This document shows positions 11,001-24,481 of a stretch of 30,098 nt of DNA, one piece after another; the first letter of the stretch is position 1; each line of letters begins with the position of its first letter. The DNA is taken from NCBI RefSeq assembly GCF_000003605.2, contig NW_003132878.1, positions 44,842-74,939 of the forward strand, written 5' to 3'. The translations under genes were made by a program, and so were the position numbers. Origin of the DNA: Saccoglossus kowalevskii (Eukaryota > Hemichordata > Enteropneusta > Harrimaniidae). Below the pieces are notes generated by a model. That model had not been told where the DNA came from and did no database searches. It saw only the letters and a list, made by a program, of their open reading frames with translations.

Positions 11001-14000
11001 CAAGTATTTGGTTTTCTTGTAAAAACTGATTTTTAATGGACTGAGCTGGTACATATAGTACATATTGTACATACATTTTTGTATAGACATAAATGATTAA
11101 TTTATTTAGATTATCTTATAATTTAATAACAAGCATTTCGAACTTTGACATTATTATTATCGATTGTGCTAGCTATTATATCCCAATCCAATTTAATTTA
11201 TTTTGTAATTGCGGAAGTTTAATTGTGTATCCCAGCCACGCTTAAGAATGGATTTTTTGGTGTTGCGTACATTCAGTCTTAAAATAAAATGGTTAAAAGT
11301 ATTTTGAATACTCAGCCTTAGTATGTTTGTTACAAGTGAATACGGCATGCATATAGTTTTGTATGCATTTTACAGAACATGTAATAAATGAGGTGGAGAG
11401 TACATTAAACTTTGAATACATAATTTTGATTTTGGGACCAGAGACCAGAAGTAAAACTGTGAAATAAAGAACCTGGCAAGTTTGTTACCTAACCTGTTAC
11501 AATAGAATATCCTATTAGTGTTAAAATATATGGATGTGGAGTTATGGTCTTCATTATGCTTATTTGGTCTAGAAACATATCCTTCATCCTCTGACACGCA
11601 TGTCCTGAAATAAAACGAAAAACATCAAGGAAACGTTAGAACACTTCAGCAGATGTGCATACAAGGGATATTCGATTCATATTACCCTCACTTTTTAATC
11701 TCTCTACTTCGACACGTGTGACGCCATCTTTACCACCAANNNNNNNNNNNNNNNNNNNNNNNNNNNNNNNNNNNNNNNNNNNNNNNNNNCATACCAAGCA
11801 TCAGCTACGAAACGCTCACGTTCAGTATCGTCATGTAATATTTCTTTGAAATGTAACCTGTTCGGTGGAATGTCCCATATTTTTTCACCAAGTTTCATAT
11901 ATATTTCATTTCCTTGCTTTTCACTATGGAGGTCTTCATATACAACTGCATTATTCTTGACAACTGAACTGAAAATGACCAATACCAATATTATCAACAT
12001 GCATCAATGGCCCAATCCCTTTACTTAAATGATGCATGGATAATACACTGAAAAACGTGAAGCTGGTATATTACTACAGCATCATTTTACAGCAAATTTA
12101 CCTTTATATCACGAGTGCGTTTGAAATACAAATAGCATCCAACAGCTGTCACAATACAGACTAGTAAAACAATACAAACACTCACAATAATTCCAATGTG
12201 GTTGGTGCCTGACTTATTTCCTGTAATATAAAATTATGAAAATAAAGTTTTCATTCTTATATCTACACCTTTTTTTATCGGGCACTACAATTCGATGTGA
12301 TAACCCTTATAGTTATTTCAATCCTTGTCTGAATCTTAAATGGAATCAAAATGATAGTCTTGATTACTAACTTTTCATAGTTTTGAAATAAGAAGCATAA
12401 TTCAATTATTTGGTAATATGGATACTGAATGCTATATTTATTTTTTATCACTATGCCATTATTCGAAACACATAACAGCTTAAATAAAAGTTAATCCTAT
12501 TTTAGCATGACATGAATTTACTTATTCATTTATTGATTTATTCTCTGGAATATAAAAATATGATAGTTCTCGGACGCTCCATTCAACTATCCAATGTATG
12601 GATAATGTTTTAAATTATAGTTTATATCACTTTGGCAACCAGAATAATTTATAATCCTATTTTAGCTTGTGTTTCCACATTCAATATTCATGTTTTTCTA
12701 GTTGAATGGGTTGTAAAAAAAATGGGGGGGGGGGTGTAATCATTATAAATTGTATTGTTCAAAACACAATTGTCAATACATAAAAACATATTTGAAGAAT
12801 TGTTTTGAAATTTTACTTAATACTTTAAATGTGGGGGCGTACCTTTGTTTTTAAGGATTGGGTAAAAGAATACCTTGGTCACTGCATGCTTGTGGTTATA
12901 CAAGTCAGAATAATGGTCTCATTTTAGTGGATATGCAATGTGGTGCAATATGCTTGTTCAATCAGTTCAAATATGTTATATGAAAGAGTTGTTATATAAA
13001 AAATGTTGTTTTCATTTTTATGACTGCAATTTCATTTAAAAAAAAAACATGCTTTCCTGGTATTATAGTTTATAGTGATGATTGTCCCAGGGAATTTGAG
13101 TGAATTGAGTTCACATCGAAAATTGCGTCCTAACTGACTGTATTCAAAATGAAGACCTTTTTATACAATTGTGAATATCATTGATATGCTTTCTTATTGA
13201 ATTTTATTATTTTTTTTACAAATCATGACGAATTGGTCGAAGACATTAAGACATGACACGTAATATTTTGAAATCATTATTATAACTAATAAAGTGGAAT
13301 AATATGGGTTATATTATTTATACAATAAATACAGTTATATATTGGATGTATTTTAGAAAAGTAACCGCTAATATCCAAAAGGCTATTCACGTATTACGGA
13401 ATACTGATCATACCTGTACTATTTTGTACATGAGTGGATTCTTCTAAACAATGGTTCCCATGTACTGTACAGTATGTCACTCTGTATGCAGCGCTAACGT
13501 CATCCACTGCATATTCAAGTTGACTGCCAAGCACACATTCTTTTATTACAACTCAACTGTCATGTACAAGTTTTTCTAATTTCACACACTGATAACTGCT
13601 ATTTTCATGCCTTGTCCAGGTTAATTTTCCAGTTTCTGGATGTATTTCAATAGTTGGTTTACCTATATAGATATACAATATTTGAAAGAAGAAATGGTTG
13701 ATTTTTGTCTGACATCACTTTGAAATGAAAAAGCACGAAGAGCGGTAAAAAAACACATTGAATATTTAACAATAGAAAAATCATGTATTATTGTTTAGCT
13801 TTATAAAGACACAAATTGAATTTTCGATTTCAAAAGTAAACTTGCAAGATATAAGTAATAAAAAGAAAACAATTGTGATATCTATCAAACAAAAATGGAC
13901 AAAAGCACATGATAGATTTGTAACATCGAACGAAAGGTTATAATCGAAAAAAAGGGTAAAAAACATGGGAACAAACAGAATGCTGTCAGTTGGCCACGAT

Positions 14001-17000
14001 GTGCATAAGTGACAACCCCGATGTGATGCCAAATACAAAGAGTAAAGGAAATCCGGCATAGCACATCGGAGGAACGGGTGATGACATATTACAATTTAGA
14101 TTGTTTGCATACAAATAGCCACAATAAGTCCAACGGCGAGTGAATCTTCTGCAATAGTTTGCATATCATTCACCCAGTATATTTCCCATAATAATATAAA
14201 GCCATCACTTTTGAAGGGCTTGAACGTTTTTTTTTGTTTTTTTTTATAAGTGATGTGATGTATCGTACAGCTTTATTTTGCGAGCGAAGCACTGGTGAGT
14301 CGTGGATGGGCACTGCACATCAGCGCATATATGATTTATATAGAATCAACACCTTGATATGTTGGTCAATGTTTGAAAAAAAAAAAAAAACGTTCCGCTT
14401 TCAAAATTAATTCACCAGTCACACGTCTAACAACTCATCTGCAAAATTTGCGGTTAAATATCGTAAATGATTACACATAGACAAGGAAATAATTTACATA
14501 CTTATTTCATAAGTCTTTATAATATTGTGTGAGCGATAATATAACTTTTGAAGGTCTTATTATCATATATATGGAAAATCAAACTATTAAACAATAAAGA
14601 TGAAGTGTAAAATGCCATGGAAATTATGTATGTCAACTTTAGAACTATTTTAATCCATTTGCATTATTTGCATATTAGTGTCCAAGCTTGTATATGTGGA
14701 TATTGTTTAAGTGTATACTATAGAATTAACAGCTTGCACTTGTCATTTCAATTCAGGAATTTAAAAAAAAAACGTTTATTTTATGATTAGTTTATTTAGT
14801 ATACATTTATTATCAGTAAGAAATAATTGTAAACCTTAATTATAGTGACTATATTGAAGTTACACATATCTCGATGACATATACCCTGTTTGTATTACAG
14901 GTATGAAATATATAATAAATATCGAATATCGAATTTGTTTGACCTTAAAACAGCTGTGTGATATTTGAACTTGATCAGCCCAACCAAAAGAGGGGGAATA
15001 AACACATCCTAAAATGTAGCTGAAAATAGACTATATTTCAATCAATATCATATAAGAACTACATCTTACATATTTTATGATCATTTGGTTTCTTTTTAAA
15101 TGATGGCATTGTATCAACATTATATTAATGTCCGTAACTGATACTATATTTGTCACAAAAAGAAGAACATTGCTAAGGATTTATATTTGTGAAAATATAA
15201 CTTTTATTGTATATGAATGATTTTTTTTGTAATTTTCACACATGAAGCTTAGATAGGTTACAACATAATATTAAGTTAAATATTACTTATACTTGTAATT
15301 AGAGATTAATATTATATGAAGTTATTCAAAGAATACCGCTATGATAACACAGCGACCGATTAGTATTGCCTTTTTTTCGATGTACTATTAATAAACTTAT
15401 TATTCTACATGTTCAGTAATCATACCGCGTGGTTAGAATTCCCAAGGCTAAGCAAAATTGTGAAAACGCTATTCGCTATGAACTGCCATGGTAAAATGTG
15501 GTAATCGCTCCATATTCGAAATTTGCATTTTCTAGTATGGACGATACTTTCTAATGGTGAGACATGTGATATAATTACTGTAATTGTGTTATAAAAGAGT
15601 CAGTACATAAGTATTAGATTACTCACCGTATGTCTTAAAACTGAAACTATTTGATATGTCTCCATCTCCAAAACTGTTGGAAGCATAAGCCCTGAATTCG
15701 TATGTAGTATTAGAATTTAAACCTGTCACTGTCAATTTTTTATTCACACTACCTTCACCATCTTTTGGCCATGGTTTATCAGTTGCATTATTGACAAGAT
15801 TATATTGCAGGTAATACAAAATGTTGTTTGCATCATCTCCATGAAATCCAGGTATTATTTCTACAGTAAGTTGTTCATATCCAGTCTCCAATATTAGAAT
15901 TTCATTTGGTGGTCCAGGAGGGCCTATTAATATCAACAAAAACATATTATAAGTATGATTTTAAAAATTACAGCCACAAAATTATGAAGTACTAAATATT
16001 AGTAATCGGGAACATTACACATATTTTTTTTTTCTTTGTAACATACTAAAACATAAAGTGTGAAAGTCGTTTACTTACTAAACACGCGTTCAGGATAAAA
16101 CAAAACCTGTAAAATAACAGTTTAAAGGATCAGTAACAATTATTCTATAATTTTCTTACATTGTACTTCTACTTCTATTGTTTTAACATCTGTTCCATAT
16201 GAACCATCCCAATACGTATTAGTAGCAATACATGTATATACACCACTGTCAGATTGTTGAACATTAGGTATAATTAGAGCTCCAGTAGTTGTCTTGGTAA
16301 CACCATTCTTTTTCCATTTAATACTGTCGTGTGTAGGATTCGACTCAGCTGTAATTGTACAATGTGCAGAGAATTCCTGGCCCATGTCTATTTTGCCATT
16401 ATTATGACCACTTGTAATATTCACTGTTATCTCTGGTGGATCTAATTTGAAAACACAGAATAAAAGCAATATATCAGGTTAACCACACTATGTATTTAAT
16501 TTATAGTAAGATGAAATCGGATATCACTTTAGTGTAATTAGGTAGATATTTTATTGTACATGTTGTTGATATCGTATGAACATTTTCTTTTAGTTTTGAA
16601 GGTTGACAGGGGAACAGACCTTAATTAGACGCCATCATGTACTATAATAACGAATTATTTTATTGTAATGTAATTGCTAGATTGTTGTTAACCATTAATG
16701 ATAACAGATTAATGTATTATGATATAATATATTGTAGTTTGAGATAAATATGGAGTATTTATATATTGATTAAAAATACCACACCTTTTTATGCTAATAT
16801 TTAACCCCGAAAGTAGTTGTTTAATGATATTGTTTATACTAGAGAAAATTATACAGCTAAATATAGAAAAGAACGTATTCAATTTTGAGAAAAAGATGAA
16901 GCATCATTTTGACCGTAATTAACATTCATCGAACATGTAAATATGTGTTATTGATTACTCTAACACACAAACTATTTCTTGAAGAACGCTTTCCAGCATA

Positions 17001-17409
17001 ATATTGACTTTTAAGTTATCTGAGGCAACTCGAAAACACCACAAATTTGACAGTTGGGGCACTATTGCACCATATATTCAAAATATTAGTTATTTTAGTA
17101 CAAATTTAAAATAGTTGACATGGCATTGTTTAGCATATTTGTGATGGCCGAATGCACAATTACAAACAAATCGCTTATAATCTTGGGTGTTTCCTTCAGG
17201 CGAATCTAGATGTGCTGCCAGCGACACAAACTTTCGAGCCATATCAGAAATCAAAACATCTCCAAAATGTTTAAAATCGCGATAATCATGCCTCTGAAAA
17301 AACAATTTTTTTACAAATTACAGTTTATTGCATGTATTCGCTTTTCGTTTTTAAAATTTATTATCGCTTATTTACAAATAATTGTCAGTGGCATCGATAC
17401 TATTGATTT

Positions 17410-17456
<47 letters not shown>

Positions 17457-20400
17457 ATGCATGGAAACAACTACATTTCAACTTCATAGTACTGATCATT
17501 GAAACTACCCTAATAGCCTCTGTAATTATAAATTTATGCGAGATTTTTTATATGATGTCGTAACCAAACATGAAAACAAATATTTTCCAAAAAATAGAAA
17601 ATTGAAAATATCATTATTAAATAAACAAATCTGGCAGAAGCCTACCCAATACACGATATCAATTTGGCTTATAATTTTAAAGAAGTGAAAAATAGAATGA
17701 GGAAGACCAGTCAACTAGTCAGGTATTTTTATTAAAATCCCCCCAAAAAATGATAAGCATCATTAATCAGCCAAGGGTGGAGTCAAAAACAGTTGGGCAA
17801 GACCGAGATACATTTAATGACATTTTTGATTGTTAATTGTGTTCATGCGGTATTGAGTTCTTTTGGGAGAACTGAAAAATGAATGTTGTTTTTTTGTAAT
17901 ACACATACTTACATTGTACGTCAAATATAATATTGTTGTTACATTGTGGATATGTTGACATTTCACTGTAGGTGTATTTACAGTTATAGCTATCATCCTT
18001 ATTAGTTTTGGTTATTCTTCTAGTCCATGACACTGGTCTATTTCCTTTATGATTTGTATCTTGTCCATTTTTAATCCATAGTAGCTCACCAGGTGGTGCT
18101 ACTTTATTTAGATCACATATCATTGTAACACCAGTACCAGTAATGAGCTCATAATTCGATCTAATAAACCCGTGTGTGGTACAGGTTGGTGATTCATCTG
18201 TAGCAATGAACAAGATTAAAATTAAAAGTTTTCATTCATTGGTTACTCAAAATTGTATTGGTCTTATTGATCTTAAATTGTACCCATTATGTTCAGTATA
18301 CTCCACTGTGAAGATGCGTTATTTCCTTAAAATATCACATGCCTGGGAATTGTCTGAGCTCATCATTATGAATAACTGTAGTATTGCAAGTATTGTTGAT
18401 GCAATCTATTATATAAGTATGTCATTGGACAAGACATGTTACTAAAATTGCTGACTGGAACATTCAACTTAACTTGTGTGGAAATCTCTCATTATATATT
18501 CAGAAGATAACTAAGTAAAGTAAGATAACTAAGTAAATATATGGCGCAATTACATTTTTACATCATGGTACTGATATTTTAGGCTACGCCAATGACAATC
18601 ACGTGATCTCATTAATTATGAAACAGAAGCCTGAAAGCTCGGCGGCTTTTATTCTTCTTTCTTACATAGCTAACCTGTGTGCGCTGATGCGGGCCAATAG
18701 GAACCGGTGAAAATAGTTTTCAAAATGTCGATTTGCCCAATACTTTTGAAATGTTGCATTGCTTCCCACTCTTCCCAATGCTTGCCAGTTTTGAATCTAA
18801 CGAGCTCTAAGAAGCTAAAACTAGTTGCACAATGTCATGTTCTATGCAAAATGTCACCAAACTGGCCAGGAGAAGGCGTTAGGTACAATTATGGTGCATT
18901 GTGTGTAAGTTTTGTTTAGAATTGTAGCTATAGTTCGGAAACTTAGTGAGTACATGTCTGCTTGTCTGCTACAGAAATATCCTTGAAGCATTATGGTTGG
19001 AATTTTACTGACATAAACTATGTGTGTGCTACAATATCTTTCAATACATTCTTCAGCATTAAAGTGATCGCAGAAAAACGGCTTTATTCCCATTTATTCT
19101 TAACCACTTTCATATTACTGCCACATTCGTTCTATTGTTTTGAAATTCTGGTTTAAATAACATACTTCATCAGCCATGTGGTTTTCCTGCTATCTTTGAT
19201 TTTTTACAAAAATAACCAAAAGTCGTTGTAGCCCATACGTAGTTTATGCCAAACAAATCAATTCTCCTTGGACCTCAGATAGATTCAAGAAAATCACTAC
19301 TTCCGGTTTAGGTTGAATCCAAGATGGTGGCCATTTTCAGATTTAATGCGGTGGTATGAAATACATAAATATTATGATCGGAATTGAGACAGCCAATATA
19401 AGACTCAATGGCTACTGGCACTTTGCCCCAGACATTTTAAACCTGCAAAGCCCCGATATTATTTCACACCAATTATAATGTCCATATTCATAGTAGAAAC
19501 ATTTACGGCGTAAGGTAATGACAATATAATAATGTAGTCTTTACACATCATGGTTCCTTTGAAATGCGAAAAAATGCCCAAATTTGTAGACATATTTGGC
19601 AGTAAGTAATAAAGTACTTAGACAAAATCACTGATGGCAACAGAACCACATTACCAATCACAAAGAGTTTCGCAAACATTAAAAAGCTTCATACATAGAT
19701 TCCAGGAAACACTTTCACTTCAATGTGTTCAGCGGTCCTGAAGAATCAGACGTCAGAATCAGAAGAATCAGAAGTGTTTGAACAAAATCTATAGGGTTCA
19801 AACAGACTTGGACCATATATGATGTTAATCAGTAGTATTAAACCTGGCATACTAGAAAAAGTGACATCTTCAAATATTTAAAATAGTCACCCTTTAAACA
19901 AAAAAAATCAACATGCATATGTTTCCCACTCTAACCAACTTAGAACAAAATCAGTCCAGGCATGTCCAGGAAATGGTATGATATAAGATGGACAGACAGG
20001 ATGCAAACTCCTGTTTCGGACTACATCTGACAGGAACTTCAATGTATGGGCATTAAAACTATTCATCATTCAAGTATAATAAAAATGATTAATATTGATT
20101 CCAATGACATTCATAGAAAAATGTGATTTTGCCTGCAGTACAAAACACGAATGGAACAGAAAATAATAGTTGAATCAAGACCAAATGTGACACTGATACC
20201 AGAACAATTTCCTATTATTTTGTAAATTAACTAAAATATTACCTACCTAATACGAACAATGTAGTAGACTTGGCACTATGAGTAATATTATGTGCTAAGC
20301 ATTCCCACACACCTTCATCTGTGTTGACATTGACATGGTTGATTGTCAGATAGTATTCACCATTGGTATGGTTACCGCTAAGTCCACAAGTATTACATTT

Positions 20401-23400
20401 ATCAGAGTCAATGTTAATACCACGTGATACGACTCTTGATGATATCGAATCATATATTTGCTGCCATCGTGGGTATGTAGTAGGCTGAGGAGCATCTAAT
20501 ACACATCTCAGAGTGGCAGAACCACCATGTTGTACCACAGTATTGGTTGGTTCTTCAGTCCACATGGCATCCGGGGTACATAACAAATGACAAAGTGCTT
20601 ATTAATATTTTTTTAATTATTCAAAAAGTCTTGGCTATAGACTGTTGAAATTTTGTAGAATTGTGAATAGTGTAAAATACTCAAAACACGATTTTAAAAT
20701 ATAGATAACAGGTGCAAACATTATCTCTTTTGAATTCTTAGCAAGATTTAGCAAGGCTGTACATAAATAATAAAAAAAAACATGGTGAAAAAAAGAAATG
20801 ACGGGATCTCCATATTATGCACTGTATTAAACTTTTTACAAAACGATTATACATTTAAATTTGAAACTGTAACAGCCATTTTAATTATGAGCGTTGGCAA
20901 ACTTTTTACTGAGTGAATTGTTATGCAAATTAGCAATTATCTCATATTGAAAAGGTGTGATTTTGATGCATTTTCACATGAAAATGACTGCTATTTTCCC
21001 ACCTTTGTTGGGATCACAAACGCATGTCCTACATGACGTTTTATGTGTGTGAAGGTCGAATTGGGTCACTCCAATCATGTATTAGATATGCTTGAATACA
21101 AATCGAGGCATGCACACATGGACGCACGATGGTCACTGCGTCTAAACTTCATTAAAAGCAATGGTTGATGTACAATGCATGAAGTTATGCTGGTAATTAG
21201 AATGGTATATTTAGTTAAACAAAGTAAATCATAATAGAATACACACGTATAGACTTTATAAAGTACAAAACATTTAGATGTATTACGAGTTAAATGTTTA
21301 ACATTTTTGCACAAGTCATGAACCAGTGTTTTCTATTGTAATAAATTTGTGAACTTTCAAAGGTCAGAAATAGTCAATTTTACCATACATACCCAATAAC
21401 TTGTCCTTAAAATGAGAATCGCTGTTAGTACGTGTTTCAAAGTGATCTTTGAAACGAGTGAATTATGTGTAAATATGTGTTAAAGAAAGGTTTAAAAAAA
21501 GGCTCATAATTTAGCCGTAATTTTTGGATCATTCCAATCTTTCCTGGTGCCTAAATTAAAGTGTAATTTATTTTTTGTGGGCTCTGATGCTTATTCACTA
21601 ATACGATATGAAAATGTGGCTAGAGGCTGGTACCGCCATTCTGATTGGTTAACAAACTGAGGTCAAATGGCGCAGTTTCAAGGCAACTCATCCATGAGAA
21701 AAGCGGTCATCACATGCTGCATGGAATAATTTGTTTTTGCATTTGCATTTAATTAAGAATAAATCTAGTTAAACCACTACATAAATTATACAACCTTAAC
21801 GTATCGCCAGGAATCCTGATACACTGTATTATTTCAAAATATACTCACTGGATATTATATAGGAATAATTAACTACATTTCATGCTGCCTAGAAAAATCG
21901 GAAACAGTTTCTTTCAGAGTACAATATTTCATTATGAAATTCATGGCAACTCTGTTTTTCACCATTCATTCCTTTGACATTTTCTGCTATTATTTAATCT
22001 GCTTTCTAACCAAAGCATTATCAACATGCATATGCTGAAAAAGAAGTTACAAACTTTCTTTAAGGTGATAATAAATCATTTGTTTTATGTATATTGTCAT
22101 TTCATCCTTTTTTCCCATCGGGACTCACCACATTATAATGCGACCGCAACCCAAAAATTCTCATTATATAGCGTATAAAGAAAGTGTATAAGGAAGGTTA
22201 ATTATAATTTTACTTAAACGCAAGGGCCTACAATATCACAATGTTTGATCAAAGTCGTAGTCATAAGCTAGTGTGTCCGTGTACTATACCCCACAACAAC
22301 ATTGGACGTCCTATGTTCACACTCTCCGACTTTGGTCATTATGTGCTGTAGTTTTCACAAGCAGCGAACATTTATAAATTGCCTCCACAAATTGTAGCGT
22401 TTGTTTAGGACGTTCGTTCGTTATTAGCTTACTCTGCGATTAGTGCCACCAGCGACGAAGAAGTAAAATATTTAACCACCAATGAAACGGGCGAGGGAAA
22501 CGTGTAGCTCAAACCATATACATTTTGATAAAATATATTTATATCAGTGAAAATAATAATATTGTATTAGCAAGACCAGTCGTTTAAATTGAGATGAACG
22601 GATCCATATAAATTTATACGAGCGCTGACGCAGCAGAATTACCTCGTCCATAAGAATGCCAGGGGACTGATAATTGTATCGGACCCATTATGGGAGCCAT
22701 TGTCTAATCCTGGTGCTGCGTATTGAATGTACTCAACTTTACTGCTGAGTGAGCTAGCAAAGAGTCTAACCAACAACAGTCACACGCGCCCGAAAACTTA
22801 ATTGATTAATTAATTCCAGCAGTCTAGTATGCAAGTTTGATATTGCATACAGCTGTAGTGCAAACGTCAAACGACGATAATGTGTATTCAAGAAACATGC
22901 GATTGTATAACTAACAAGAATTTAAGCGAAAGCACAAGCTGGAATTAAAATTAAATCAACTAAAAGAGGCAAAGTAGAATAGTATTTATATAGTAGATAT
23001 ATTGCATGAAACAAATATTGTTTTGCTATACAAAATAGTCGATAAAATACAAAATAATAATAAAACCGATCGATAAAATACAAAAATTGCAAACGCACAT
23101 GTTATTTGAATTGACAGTATTTAGCAGTAATTAAAATGTGCTGTTTTTAGTAATACATGTAAAATGGCAGTCCTACAAAAACAACGCTACTTGTGTCGAA
23201 GTAAATCACAATTATTATATCATTATGCAATGTTGATTAAAGTATTACGATATACTCCAAATGTAAACTACTTTTCCACTTTAAACAATATAAAGAGTAC
23301 AATTGTGCGTTACGCATACACAGTTGTCATCCTAATATCACGATGCACAGGAGCACGTGTAGGTTACGCAAATAACTGATTTGTAAGTTTACCATTATAA

Positions 23401-24417
23401 CATCGATTATTCGTGCGGGGATTCCCACTGGTCACTGAAACAAAGTGCATTTGTTTGCCGTAAATTATGTGCATGGCAGTGGATTGAACAGTATGGAAAA
23501 CGGTATACGTATATTTTCCGAGGTTACGCGTTTGGTAGACAGTACTGTTAAACCACAATCACTAAATTCAATTACCGCGGTTAAATAGAGACACCTCTCG
23601 CGAACTTTTTTCTTGAAGATCTAGTTCTCCCTTTAGTATTGATACATTTCTCGTCTGGTGCTTATGTTATGTATTGTCACACCGGCGACATTTTGGGGGA
23701 GGATGTGTACTTCGGTGTTTATTCAAAGTTTACACTGTATGACACGACTCTAAGTTAGAGTGGGTCAATAGCATGGGCAGAGTGTACCAGTTCGAACCGT
23801 ATGCCTGATACTGTGTGAGGGCTGTAGATATGTATCGATGTAGACATTATAAGCGACTCAATTTGACCAATGTTAGAATAATGAAACAGAATCACTCAAG
23901 TGTTTCACAGTTACTCCCAGTATAACTGCTTTGTCAAGAATATGATTCTGTTGAACAGGTCGTAGCCTGGCATATACTATAATTTTGGCATGGATTGGCG
24001 ACTGTGTACAGACAAGCAGAATTAATGAATAGAAACAAGGATATATTCCAATTTTAATACTGAGTAACTCTTTGTATGACATGTGGAACTATTTGTACAC
24101 TATGTATTCGCTTTAATAGAAGACCATTTATGCATGTAGTACCATGTGGAATCCTTAGGGCGGAGTAAACTCGACAATAAATAAAAAAGAAAAATGATGT
24201 ATTGCATCCATATTATCCCAAGTCAAATACTACTAAATTTTATTTAGCATAGACCAACACAATAGTGGAAAGAGCTGTAGATCCATTTTTTCTCAGATGT
24301 GATAATTTCAAATTTAATTTTCTCTTCAGAATTTGGGATATAATAAATCAAAAGAAATCCGAAACTTTCTGATATGCCTGTGGAAATTCAGTAAAACCGT
24401 TTCAAAAGCTAATAAAA

Positions 24418-24481
<64 letters not shown>

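Larger units (their letters stand above)
16442..17912 (-). other. Intron 5
   Basis: About 1.5 kb between Ig exons 5 and 6. It contains an orphan exon-like frame (17090-17293) and a TAT microsatellite (17411-17454), each listed separately. Confidence 0.7.

Noticed and set aside
11704-11739. Frame LVVKMASHVSK after the N gap, which looks like a VAVK lysine
   Set aside because: It ends at TAG a few codons later. The alternative frame GKDGVTRVEVERLKSE continues to a proper donor and matches beta3, so the apparent Lys is in the wrong frame.
13553-13555. TGA read as selenocysteine
   Set aside because: Receptor ectodomains of this type are not known selenoproteins, and I saw no convincing SECIS-like element. 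An error, an allele or a true stop is more likely.
17411-17454. TAT array considered as a coding or CRISPR-like repeat
   Set aside because: It is a simple trinucleotide microsatellite in an intron with no spacers.
18176-18445. Plus-strand 89-codon ORF overlapping Ig exon 5
   Set aside because: Only its start overlaps the exon, antisense to it; no motif or codon structure of its own.
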